The notes: generated by a model from the letters alone, not told the origin. Counted from the first letter of the stretch, positions 15,349 through 22,193 are shown. The stretch: 25,854 nucleotides of DNA from SIG480 sp045649265 (GCA_045649265.1 JAZRPO010000056.1:1-25854); one strand, 5' to 3'. Program-made: numbers and translations.

Positions 15349-16347
15349 ATGAAGAAGAAAGCAATTTGCACACTGCTTGCAATGATGATTGTGTTGCTTG
15401 CTTCTTGTACGGAAAGCAAAAGCTTGCGCACGGTCTATGTTATGGATACTGTCGCGAGCTTTTCACTATATCCCGAAAATGAAGCGGTAGCAGATGAGAT
15501 ATCAGAAACCCTTAATGAAATTTCAGATGAGCTGTCTCCCGGCTCAGGTGCGCTCTTTGAGCTTAACAAAGAGCAGGGAGGAAAAATGCGAGAGCATACA
15601 AGGGCGCTTTATGCAATTTCAACGAAGTTTTATAAAGAAACAAGCGGAGCGTTTTCGCCATATCTCGGTTCTCTCATCGAGCTTTGGGGCATAGGTGAAA
15701 AAAACTATCTCCCCGACAAAGAGGAGATAGCCCATGCTCTTTCAGCCTCAAAGGCGGATAATGTTTCGGTTTTGAATGATAGCCTTGTTCTTGAAAATGG
15801 AGCAAAGCTCAATTTTGGTGCAATAGCCAAAGGGTATGCAACCGATATAATAAAAGAAATTCTTGAAAGAGAAAATATAGAAGGCGCAGTTGTATCGCTT
15901 GGCGGAAACGTATATGTCCACGGTAGAAAGCACGGTGGAGAGACTTTTCAAGTTGCAATCCGAGATCCCGAGGGAAGCGAAAATGACTGGGTGCTTGCAC
16001 TGCCGCTTTCGGGGAAATTTGTGATTTCTTCGGGAGATTATGAGCGGTATTTTGAAAAGAACGGTAAACGCTATCATCATATTTTAAACCCTGAAACAGG
16101 CCTTCCGGCGGATAGCAGGTTAAGCGCAGTTTGTGTCATATCAGAAAACGGAGCACAAGCCGATGCGTATTCCACCGCGTTCTATGTTATGGGAAAGGAA
16201 GACGCTCTTTCCTTCTGGAGAGAAAGGGGCGGCTTTGAGCTCGTGCTCATTGGAAAGGATAAGACGGTAACGCTGACCGAGGGGCTCTGGGAAAGCTTCC
16301 TGCCAAATGAAGAAAAGGGGTATTCTTATGAAGTTGCGCACAGGTGA
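15349..16347 (+). CDS. apbE: FAD:protein FMN transferase (ApbE), lipoprotein
   Basis: This 332-aa lipoprotein attaches FMN covalently to threonines of target proteins such as RnfD/RnfG-type redox subunits, outside the membrane. The lipobox LLASC places the lipid on Cys20. The ApbE signature residues are visible: the GAIAKGYATDII region, SLGGNVYV, the HHILNPETGLPA motif, and the metal-binding QADAYSTAFYVMG. The length is normal for the family. The end overlaps the next gene by 20 bases, so both are one transcript. No Rnf or other obvious flavinylation target gene is in the window, so the partner protein is unknown. Confidence 0.95.
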   Translation: MKKKAICTLLAMMIVLLASCTESKSLRTVYVMDTVASFSLYPENEAVADEISETLNEISDELSPGSGALFELNKEQGGKMREHTRALYAISTKFYKETSGAFSPYLGSLIELWGIGEKNYLPDKEEIAHALSASKADNVSVLNDSLVLENGAKLNFGAIAKGYATDIIKEILERENIEGAVVSLGGNVYVHGRKHGGETFQVAIRDPEGSENDWVLALPLSGKFVISSGDYERYFEKNGKRYHHILNPETGLPADSRLSAVCVISENGAQADAYSTAFYVMGKEDALSFWRERGGFELVLIGKDKTVTLTEGLWESFLPNEEKGYSYEVAHR

Positions 16348-16678
16348 TATTGCGATAATTGTGCTTGTGGTGCTTCTTGCAATCAGCATATGGCTTGTTC
16401 CGTATGCTTTCAAGGCAGACGGTGAATGGGTTGAAGTATCACATGACGGGCGCCCCGCTTACAAGCTTTCGCTTATTGAAGATAAGACAGTTGAGGTTAA
16501 CGGTTGTACGGTCGAAATATCCGGCGGCGCTGCAAGGGTGAGTTCTGCGACCTGTCCCGACAAGATCTGCGTAAAAAGCGGAGAAATCTCAAAAAAGGGC
16601 GAGGTTATAGTCTGCGTACCAAACCGGATAAGCATTGAGGTTTTCGGGGTATCGAGCTATGATGCTCTTGCAGGGTAG
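16328..16678 (+). CDS. NusG domain II-containing membrane-anchored protein
   Basis: This 116-aa protein has an N-terminal membrane helix (about residues 7-27) followed by a small beta domain of the NusG domain II type. The family-typical SATCPDKICVKSGEI (two cysteines four residues apart) sits in the middle and a VVCVPNR-like strand (here VIVCVPNR) near the end. The ATG at 16328 has AGGGG about 9 bases upstream and overlaps the end of apbE by 20 bases. Proteins of this kind are commonly found beside apbE in Firmicutes and are thought to belong to redox or flavinylation modules; the precise job is not established. The stop is one base from the stop of the convergent gene. Confidence 0.88.
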   Translation: MKLRTGDIAIIVLVVLLAISIWLVPYAFKADGEWVEVSHDGRPAYKLSLIEDKTVEVNGCTVEISGGAARVSSATCPDKICVKSGEISKKGEVIVCVPNRISIEVFGVSSYDALAG

Positions 16679-16679
16679 C

Positions 16680-17228
16680 TCAAAATTTTTCAGGCGCGCC
16701 CTTTTTTGAAACTCCGATAACCCCGAATAGCTCTCCGTCTATTCTGCACGGCGTCATAAGGCACAAAACATCGGAACGGGGAAACGGGCGCCCCGTGAAA
16801 AGGGGAACGGCAATTTTTGTTGGGGAATCCTGTCTGTCAACCATCGCGCCGCGTGAGAGCGCAAGGGTTGAGAGTATTTTGCTGTGCAACAGGTTTTCGG
16901 GCAAAGCTTCAACGGGTTTCCATTCCGTGAAGGTCGGTGCAGGTTCTGTTTGTTTGCATAAAACATAAGCGTATGTAATTTCCTCAGGACGAATTCCGGC
17001 ATCCAAAAGCGATGCTTTGCTGAAATGTCTTTTTGCGCAGAATGCATTCTCTTGGGGAGAAAGAACTCCTATAAGAAGCGTTCCGTCACTGCTCTTTATG
17101 TAGGCACGGCAGATTCCCGAAACATCGGCATAGGTTTTGGCAACGGCGGAGAGATGATGCTCATTACTTTCAAGAACAACGGAGCCGATGACGGACGGCC
17201 CGAGATAGAGGGGTAGGGTTTTCTGCAT
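16680..17228 (-). CDS. hypothetical 182-aa protein
   Basis: I do not recognise the family. It is a soluble protein without signal peptide or membrane segment, mixed alpha/beta in feel, with five cysteines spread along it (for instance SGICRAY, AFCAKRH, VLCLMTPCR). The C-terminal part (IDGELFGVIGVSKKG) reads like a GAF or PAS-type strand-turn-strand, which is only an impression. The ATG at 17228 has a good GGGAGG site 7 bases upstream. A terminator-like hairpin lies between it and the preceding secreted protein gene, so it probably depends on read-through or an unseen promoter. Its stop abuts that of the NusG-domain protein. Confidence 0.7.
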   Translation of the reverse strand: MQKTLPLYLGPSVIGSVVLESNEHHLSAVAKTYADVSGICRAYIKSSDGTLLIGVLSPQENAFCAKRHFSKASLLDAGIRPEEITYAYVLCKQTEPAPTFTEWKPVEALPENLLHSKILSTLALSRGAMVDRQDSPTKIAVPLFTGRPFPRSDVLCLMTPCRIDGELFGVIGVSKKGAPEKF

Positions 17229-17255
17229 GGTGATGCCTCCCGAATAAGTTATAAT

Positions 17256-17290
17256 AAAAAGCTGCTACAACATGCGTTGCAGCAGCTTTT
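17256..17290 (-). terminator. intrinsic terminator after the secreted coiled-coil protein
   Basis: A stem GCTGCTACAAC/GTTGCAGCAGC (17261-17271 with 17276-17286, one mismatch) has a 4-base loop and, on the minus strand, a following T run (17256-17260). It lies between two minus-strand genes; A and T runs on both sides mean it could act either way. Confidence 0.72.
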
Positions 17291-17305
17291 TTATCTTTTG
17301 CGTGT

Positions 17306-17926
17306 TTATGAAATTGTATATGGTCCGCGAACAAGGAGAGTTGCATCACTTGTCGCGCGGATTCCGCGACCGTCAACGGTGCAGAGGTAGATATGATTTT
17401 TTTCAAGATTCTTTCCGCCGGCAAGGTCGCCACCGGTTGTCATATCTATAAGACCGGGCGTGCCGGAGGATACGCACGTTGCAGTTCCAAGGCGGAGAAG
17501 TGCTTCACAACCGACTTTTGCCGTGATAGTCTGCCCGCTTTTGAGTTTAACAAGAGCAAAGGTGGCAGATGAAGAGCTCTGAGCGCCTACTTTTTCAGCA
17601 ACCTTTGCCGCAACGTCTGCAACAAACGCATCTGTTATGAGGTCTTCGGCATTTTTGGAGGTATATTGAGAAATTTTGTCTTCAATCTCTCCTGAAATTG
17701 AGTTTATTTTTTCATCAAGCTCGGAACCGAGAGAGGATGTCTTTTCTGCGATTATCTCGTCAACCTTTTCTGAAATTTCGGGAGCGAGAACGTTGTTTAT
17801 GTAACTTAAACTGACGAGCGGGTCCTCAGAAGTTCCATATTCAGCCGCAATCGCAATAGCCCCGGCAACAACAAGGGCGGCGAGAAGAACTGCAGATGTG
17901 ATAGCTTTCCATTTTCTCTGTTTCAT
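17306..17926 (-). CDS. secreted or membrane-anchored coiled-coil protein, unknown function
   Basis: This 206-aa protein starts with a basic stretch and a hydrophobic helix (about residues 9-28), then an acidic region rich in Ile, Ser and Glu with heptad-like spacing (about 48-115, coiled coil likely). A glycine- and threonine-rich beta domain follows (about 120-206, with LKSGQTITAKVG, GTPGLIDMTTGG, VDGRGIRAT and VRGPYTI). The helix may be a signal peptide with cleavage near AIAAEYG or an uncleaved anchor. No known name fits; C-terminal domains of this look occur in hypothetical clostridial proteins. The ATG has GGAGG about 8 bases upstream. It follows mazF by 34 bases and is likely the tail of the alr operon transcript, ended by the hairpin at 17256-17290. 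Confidence 0.8.
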   Translation of the reverse strand: MKQRKWKAITSAVLLAALVVAGAIAIAAEYGTSEDPLVSLSYINNVLAPEISEKVDEIIAEKTSSLGSELDEKINSISGEIEDKISQYTSKNAEDLITDAFVADVAAKVAEKVGAQSSSSATFALVKLKSGQTITAKVGCEALLRLGTATCVSSGTPGLIDMTTGGDLAGGKNLEKNHIYLCTVDGRGIRATSDATLLVRGPYTIS

Positions 17927-17960
17927 TTCGATATACCTCCGTGTAATTTATCTTTTGTTG

Positions 17961-18317
17961 TTAATTGCCGGAAAGCCCGAAGCTAACGGCAATTGCATCA
18001 TCAACTCTGTGCATGAGAGAGTCGTCAAGCCTCCCCATTTTTTCTTTCAGGCGGGTTTTGTCAATAGTGCGGACCTGTTCAAGCAGAACGACAGAATCCT
18101 TGGCAAGGCCGAAGCTCTTTCCACCAAGCTCAATGTGGGTAGGAAGCTTTGCCTTGTTAATCTGAGAGGTTATCGCCGCCGCAATAACGGTTGGGCTGTG
18201 ACGGTTTCCCACATCGTTCTGAATTATGAGAACAGGGCGCATTCCACCTTGTTCACTGCCGACAACGGGGCTTAAATCGGCGTAATAAATATCTCCTCGT
18301 TTTATGCTGTAATTCAC
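17961..18317 (-). CDS. mazF: MazF/NdoA-type endoribonuclease toxin
   Basis: This 118-aa mRNA interferase is very close in pattern to Bacillus NdoA/EndoA. KRGDIYYADLSPVVGSEQGG, RPVLIIQNDVGNRHSPTVI and KLPTHIELGG are all in place, and the catalytic Arg27 and Thr50 match Arg25 and Thr48 of NdoA. NdoA cuts RNA at UACAU, so the same specificity is probable but untested. Translation starts at a GTG with GGAG about 11 bases upstream. In Bacillus the antitoxin gene ndoAI sits directly before ndoA and after alr. Here the 138 bases between alr and this gene hold no credible antitoxin frame, and none follows. The toxin must be controlled by an antitoxin from elsewhere, a very small one, or not at all. 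Confidence 0.93.
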   Translation of the reverse strand: MNYSIKRGDIYYADLSPVVGSEQGGMRPVLIIQNDVGNRHSPTVIAAAITSQINKAKLPTHIELGGKSFGLAKDSVVLLEQVRTIDKTRLKEKMGRLDDSLMHRVDDAIAVSFGLSGN

Positions 18318-18455
18318 TTAAATTCACGCTCCGAAGGAATGTAGTAGCCGAAAAGTAATTCGACAACTATATTTTTCCACAAGCGTGCATATTTTAATCA
18401 GCACTTTGAAAATTTCAAAAAATTCTCATTTGCCCTCCGGAGTATTTTATGCTTT

Positions 18456-19589
18456 CTAACGCAGATATGTGCGCTCAACACGCTTTGAGACAGAGGTGAA
18501 AAGCTCATAAGAGATTGTGCCTGCAACCTTTGCCTGTTCAAGCGGAGAGAGAAGAGCTGAACCCTGCTGACCAAATATAACAGCCTCATCAAACGGCTTT
18601 ACATCGGGGATGTTTGTCACATCCACAAGAGTTAAATCCATACAAACTCTTCCGAGAATAGGGGCGCGCTTTCCGTTTATGAGGAAAACGCCGCGGTTTG
18701 AGAGCGATCTCAAAACGCCGTCTGCGTATCCGATGCAAACAACGGCAACCTTCATATCGTGCTCTGCTACAAAGGTGCGGCCATAACTCAGAGAATCGCC
18801 GCGAGAAACCCTGCGGACATCGCCTATAAGCGCTTTGAAGGTAAGCGCCGGGCGAAGGTCAAGCTCGGGAATATTCTTTCCGTCGGGTGAGTATCCATAC
18901 AACAAATGTCCGGGACGGATACAATTCAAATGTGCTTTCTTATAGTTTACCACAGCCGCGCTGTTTGCGCAATGGCAAAAATTGAAAGTTATTCCTTGTG
19001 ATTTTAAGATTTCAATTACGCGCAAAAATGAATTAAACTGGCTTTCGGTAAATGAGGTGTCAGGGCTTTCTGCTTCGGAAAAGTGAGTGAAAATCCCGTC
19101 TGCTGTGAGGTTTTTAAGCTTCGTGATCTCATATGCCTCATCTGCTGCTGCGTGCTCAGATCCGGGATGTGCATATATACCAAAGCGAGTCATGCCCGTA
19201 TCAAGCTTTATGTGGATTTTGATTTTTCCGCCAAAGCTTTCGGCAGCTTCTGAAAGACTTTTTGCATAATCCTTACTGTAAACCGACTGAATAATGTCGT
19301 TTTCGTAAAGTGTCTTTGCAAAGTCAGGAGGCGTGGTGCCGAAAATCATAATAGGGCATGAGATGCCGCTCTGACGGAGAGCGAGAGCCTCATCAAGGCA
19401 GGCGACTGCGAGAATCGAAGCTCCGAGCTCTTCATAGACTCGTGCAACTTCAATCGCACCGTGACCGTAAGCATCAGCTTTTATCACAGCGATTATGTCA
19501 GCACCGCCTGCAAACTTTTTAATCTGAATAAAGTTGTGGGCGAGGTTTTTGAGGTTTACCTCTGCTTTGCTTCTGTTCAAAGTGCTCAT
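18456..19589 (-). CDS. alr: alanine racemase
   Basis: This cytosolic PLP enzyme interconverts L- and D-alanine for peptidoglycan synthesis; in some spore formers a paralogue also tunes germination. It is 377 aa. The PLP lysine is Lys37 in AVIKADAYGHG and the second catalytic residue is Tyr269 in SLSYGRTF. HIKLDTGMTRFG, the HCANSAA block, IRPGHLLYG and GRVCMDLTLVDV are all present. The ATG overlaps the stop of the upstream lipoprotein gene by four bases (ATGA), so the two are translationally coupled. The cluster order lipoprotein-alr-mazF matches ydcC-alr-(ndoAI)-ndoA in Bacillus. Confidence 0.96.
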   Translation of the reverse strand: MSTLNRSKAEVNLKNLAHNFIQIKKFAGGADIIAVIKADAYGHGAIEVARVYEELGASILAVACLDEALALRQSGISCPIMIFGTTPPDFAKTLYENDIIQSVYSKDYAKSLSEAAESFGGKIKIHIKLDTGMTRFGIYAHPGSEHAAADEAYEITKLKNLTADGIFTHFSEAESPDTSFTESQFNSFLRVIEILKSQGITFNFCHCANSAAVVNYKKAHLNCIRPGHLLYGYSPDGKNIPELDLRPALTFKALIGDVRRVSRGDSLSYGRTFVAEHDMKVAVVCIGYADGVLRSLSNRGVFLINGKRAPILGRVCMDLTLVDVTNIPDVKPFDEAVIFGQQGSALLSPLEQAKVAGTISYELFTSVSKRVERTYLR

Positions 19590-20167
19590 CTTCTGTTATG
19601 TATACTCCTTTCAAATTCGCACTGTATAATGCGAGCCCCATCTGAAAAAATTTCAGAATAGAGCGGGAGAAATTCGTCTTTTGAAAACCAGGTCCGATAT
19701 TCAAGCTCCCCGTATTCTTCCGTAAGCCTCGAAATCGCGAGCAATGCATCTTTTCCGTACATTGAAGAGCGGGAGACTTCTGAAAAATCGCCGACTTTCC
19801 ACGAATTGAGAAGGTCGCCTATGCAGGAAAAGGGAGAGATTCCACCTTCGGAAAGCTTGCCGATTTCGAGGATTGCGCCGTCAAATTCAAGGCTTGCGTT
19901 CTCTCCGTTTACACTGTAAGAAATGCCTTTTACATCTTCCGGAGAAATAACAGATGCACGCGAGAGCTCGGGGGTGTAGGAGTAGTTTATTGTAAATGAA
20001 GTTTCCCGTGTTGGAAAATTCGCAGTTATTTTTGCGGTGTATTCTGCATCGTATATGGCGGAGAGAGAGCAAACCAGGTTTTTCCTCGCGCTGTCTTCTG
20101 CTCTGCAAGCGGAAAAAAGAATAAAAACAAAAAGAAAAGAAAAAAGAATAAGCCTGCGGACATTCAC
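19586..20167 (-). CDS. GerS/YdcC-like lipoprotein (LolA-type fold predicted)
   Basis: This 193-aa protein has a hydrophobic leader ending in LFSAC, making Cys21 a likely lipidation site (Phe at -3 is not ideal). The rest is beta-rich, with alternating strands, as in LolA-fold lipoproteins. I base the assignment mainly on position: it is translationally coupled to alr. B. subtilis ydcC and C. difficile gerS, both LolA-like lipoproteins of sporulating cells, lie beside alanine racemase genes, and GerS works with the amidase CwlD in making cortex muramic lactam. The start is the GTG at 20167, overlapping the nnrD stop (GTGA) with GAGGTG about 11 bases upstream. The longer open frame runs backwards into nnrD and encodes an Arg/His-rich non-protein-like stretch. 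Confidence 0.75.
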   Translation of the reverse strand: MNVRRLILFSFLFVFILFSACRAEDSARKNLVCSLSAIYDAEYTAKITANFPTRETSFTINYSYTPELSRASVISPEDVKGISYSVNGENASLEFDGAILEIGKLSEGGISPFSCIGDLLNSWKVGDFSEVSRSSMYGKDALLAISRLTEEYGELEYRTWFSKDEFLPLYSEIFSDGARIIQCEFERSIHNRR

Positions 20168-20979
20168 TTTGATTCTGACACCTCGCGTATAACGGATTTG
20201 AGGGTGCACAGCATATCCGAAGGAGTCATTGAATACTCGCCAAAGCGTTCTGCGGCAAGGTCGCCGCAAGCACCGTGCAACCACACTCCAATATATGCAG
20301 CCTTTTCGCAGGGTATGCCCTGACCGATGAGAGAGGCTATGATGCCGGCGAGAACATCTCCGCTTCCTCCCTTTGCCATGCCGGGGTTCCCGCTTGTGTT
20401 GATGTATATTTCGCCGGTTGGTGTTGCGGTGATTGTCCGATGACCCTTGAGGACAAGAATACAATTATTTTCTTTTGCGTAGTTTGAAGCAAACTCCTCG
20501 CGCCTTTCGTGGCAAAACTCAGGAACAAGGCGCAAAAACTCGCCCTCGTGAGGAGTAATGATTATCTGCCGTTTTGAAAGCTGTGGAGAAATTGCCTCTT
20601 TTGCAAGGAGCGTTATAGCGTCCGCATCAAGCACAAGCGGTGCGGAATGAAGCGAAAGCTCACGTTTGAGCAATCGGCGTGAAGTGCTTGAAATGCCGAT
20701 TCCGCACCCGAGAAGCGTTGCATCAAACCCGCTTCCCGACGTTTTTCTTGAAACGAGAATGGGTTCATTCAGCTTTGCGGCAAGCACAGGTCGGATTTTA
20801 TCCGGGACGGACAGGAAAACCAGCCCGCTCCCCGAGTTTACGGCAGCACTTGCTGCGAAAAAGGCAGCCCCTGTGTATTTTTCACTTCCGCAAATTAAAA
20901 GAATGCGGCCATAGTCACCCTTGTGCGAATCAGCTTCGCGCTTTGGGAGAGAAATGCTTGACCTTGTAATTTCTTTCAT
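20164..20979 (-). CDS. nnrD: ADP-dependent NAD(P)H-hydrate dehydratase
   Basis: This 271-aa repair enzyme dehydrates the damaged S-form of NAD(P)H hydrate, using ADP in the bacterial version, and returns NAD(P)H to the pool. It belongs to the ribokinase-like YjeF C-domain family. Visible marks are KGDYGRILLICGS, NSGSGLVFLS, VLDADAI, TPHEGEFLRL and the nucleotide and active-site segment NPGMAKGGSGDVLAGI. It lacks the N-terminal epimerase domain (NnrE), so this is the single-domain form. The start has GGGTGA upstream. It follows the SLOG gene by 18 bases and overlaps the lipoprotein gene by four. In several Firmicutes this gene stands next to acpS and alr, as here near alr. Confidence 0.94.
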   Translation of the reverse strand: MKEITRSSISLPKREADSHKGDYGRILLICGSEKYTGAAFFAASAAVNSGSGLVFLSVPDKIRPVLAAKLNEPILVSRKTSGSGFDATLLGCGIGISSTSRRLLKRELSLHSAPLVLDADAITLLAKEAISPQLSKRQIIITPHEGEFLRLVPEFCHERREEFASNYAKENNCILVLKGHRTITATPTGEIYINTSGNPGMAKGGSGDVLAGIIASLIGQGIPCEKAAYIGVWLHGACGDLAAERFGEYSMTPSDMLCTLKSVIREVSESK

Positions 20980-20997
20980 AAAATCACCCGTCCGTTT

Positions 20998-21474
20998 TTA
21001 AAGAAGTGCAGCGAGGTTTATGATTTGAAGGCCTTTGTCATAAGCATAGTTTACGGTATGCATTGTTCCGCCAAAGGAACGCATGAGATAGCAGAGGAGA
21101 ATGTCTGCAGATTCGACGAGAGCATGGTTGCGCTTATGCATACAAAACTCGTTATAGCTGTCGGAAATGTAGGTTACCTCATCTGCAAGACTGAGAATAC
21201 TTTCATATTCGAGGCGGAGCTTTTTCGGCCAATGTTGCGTCTGATCCCGACAGGGAAGAAGCATGTGCAATCGGACCGATGGGTTTTTCTCTCGCGCGGC
21301 AAGAACAACCCGCGCGGCAAGCAGGTCAAAACCCATAGCACCGCCGCTCTGGAACAGAAAAACGCCCGACTCAATAAGCGTATCCACCGTGTCGGCAAGG
21401 AGCTTCGGAAGAGAGGTAGTGTGTATTTTATATATTTGTCTGTGCCCTGAAAAAGAGCATATTTTTCCGGCCAT
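20998..21474 (-). CDS. SLOG-family (DUF1273/YspA-like) protein
   Basis: This 158-aa cytosolic protein has the SLOG Rossmann-like fold, whose members bind nucleotide-type ligands. Typical marks are FSGHRQIYK at the N-terminus, FQSGGAMGFDLLAARVVL, LPCRDQTQHWP, and the closing SADILLCYLMRSFGGTMHTVNYA. The start at the ATG 21474 is supported by GGAG 9 bases upstream. A longer frame starting at 21540 would place its first codons on the -35 box of the promoter and is rejected. It is the first gene of the long minus-strand unit with nnrD, the lipoprotein, alr and mazF. Function is not established for this family in Clostridia. Confidence 0.88.
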   Translation of the reverse strand: MAGKICSFSGHRQIYKIHTTSLPKLLADTVDTLIESGVFLFQSGGAMGFDLLAARVVLAAREKNPSVRLHMLLPCRDQTQHWPKKLRLEYESILSLADEVTYISDSYNEFCMHKRNHALVESADILLCYLMRSFGGTMHTVNYAYDKGLQIINLAALL

Positions 21475-21511
21475 ATAGAACTGCTCCGCTAATATAAAAT
21501 CTTTTGACAAT

Positions 21512-21540
21512 ATTGTATCACATTTAATGTGTAATGGCAA
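21512..21540 (-). promoter_or_regulatory. promoter of the SLOG-nnrD-alr-mazF operon
   Basis: On the minus strand TTGCCA (21535-21540), 17 bases, then TACAAT (21512-21517). It leaves a leader of about 30 bases before the ATG at 21474. Confidence 0.72.
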
Positions 21541-21606
21541 AGAAAATTACATACAATCTAAAAAAATATTATATTTATGAAAAAATGAGAAAAACTTAAA
21601 AAAGTA

Positions 21607-21635
21607 TTTACTTTTCAAAAAACGTATGATAAAAT
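21607..21635 (+). promoter_or_regulatory. probable promoter of rpsO
   Basis: TTTACT (21607-21612), 17 bases, then TAAAAT (21630-21635). A start near 21642 gives a leader of about 140 bases before rpsO, which fits a regulated ribosomal protein transcript. Confidence 0.6.
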
Positions 21636-21641
21636 AACTAA

Positions 21642-21783
21642 GCATGCTAAGTTGCCGTAGTTTCGGCATAGGCAAAGCACTCGCCCATTTCGCAGTTTTC
21701 GGATATAACGCCCGTCTATCGGGGAGTTCACCCGCCGAACACTTCGAAATTGGGGTAAATTTTAAGAAAGAAAGGTGAAAAGA
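21642..21783 (+). promoter_or_regulatory. rpsO: long structured 5' leader of rpsO, candidate S15 autoregulatory RNA
   Basis: About 140 untranslated bases carry several short complementary segments. TGCCG/CGGCA (21653-21657, 21664-21668) competes with TTGCC/GGCAA (21652-21656, 21671-21675). CCCG/CGGG (21711-21714, 21720-21723) competes with GGG/CCC (21722-21724, 21731-21733). S15 represses its own mRNA through leader structures in several phyla, so this is a reasonable place for one. I do not match it to a described class. Confidence 0.45.
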
Positions 21784-22050
21784 ATGATTCTCAAGGAGAA
21801 AAAGGCAGAGGTTATTGCAAATAACCGTCTCCACGAAACCGACACAGGTTCACCGGAGGTCCAGATTGCAGTTCTTACTGAGCGTATCACAGAGCTCACA
21901 GAGCATCTTAAGGTACACCACAAGGACAACCACTCTCGTCGCGGTCTTCTCAAAATGGTTGGTCGCCGCCGCAGCCTTCTTAACTATCTTGCTAAGAAGG
22001 ACATTGAGCGCTACCGTGCAATCGTAGCAAAGCTCGGACTTCGTAAGTAG
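21784..22050 (+). CDS. rpsO: 30S ribosomal protein S15
   Basis: This 88-aa primary-binding protein of the small subunit joins helices 20-22 of 16S rRNA. It has the full S15 signature: DTGSPEVQIAVLTERI, LTEHLKVHHKDNHSRRGL, and MVGRRRSLLNYLAKKD in order. The ATG at 21784 follows AAAGGTG by about 7 bases; an upstream in-frame GTG adds only three residues. It is followed by pnp after about 170 bases of structured sequence, the same gene pair as in E. coli and most Firmicutes. Confidence 0.98.
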   Translation: MILKEKKAEVIANNRLHETDTGSPEVQIAVLTERITELTEHLKVHHKDNHSRRGLLKMVGRRRSLLNYLAKKDIERYRAIVAKLGLRK

Positions 22051-22058
22051 TCTGAAAG

Positions 22059-22086
22059 TCCCCCGGGCGGAGCTCCGTCCGGGGGA
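22059..22086 (+). other. strong GC-rich hairpin between rpsO and pnp
   Basis: A perfectly complementary inverted repeat (left arm 22059-22072, right arm 22073-22086, one G-T pair, loop from the centre GAGCTC) lies 8 bases after the rpsO stop. It has no T tract, only GATAAAAA, so it is more likely a 3'-end stabiliser, partial terminator or RNase processing site than a full terminator. Confidence 0.7.
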
Positions 22087-22102
22087 TAAAAACATCACAG
22101 GC

Positions 22103-22193
22103 GCTTTTTCGCATATGGTTTTGTTTAGCAATTGGAATCATCGCCAAACATATTTGGCGGCGGCTGCAAGTGCTAAACCCAAAGCGAAAAAGC
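22103..22193 (+). promoter_or_regulatory. pnp: nested three-stem RNA element in the pnp leader
   Basis: Three nested helices can form. The outer is GCTTTTTCGC/GCGAAAAAGC (22103-22112 with 22184-22193), the middle GTTTAGCA/TGCTAAAC (22123-22130 with 22171-22178), and the inner CGCCAAA/TTTGGCG (22142-22148 with 22153-22159) around CATA. It ends 14 bases before the pnp AAGGAG site. In E. coli, pnp is autoregulated through RNase III cleavage of a leader stem; an analogous role is inferred. Confidence 0.6.

Noticed and set aside
18318..18455. Hidden antitoxin gene between alr and mazF
   Set aside because: The short frames there (four codons from ATG, about 25 from GTG) do not resemble ribbon-helix-helix or AbrB-type antitoxins.
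20168..20464. N-terminal extension of the lipoprotein frame
   Set aside because: It overlaps nnrD completely, is Arg/His-rich and not protein-like, and a coupled GTG start with signal peptide at 20167 explains the gene.
22059..22086. Intrinsic terminator between rpsO and pnp
   Set aside because: The stem is strong but no T tract follows, so it is listed as a hairpin of unknown role instead.
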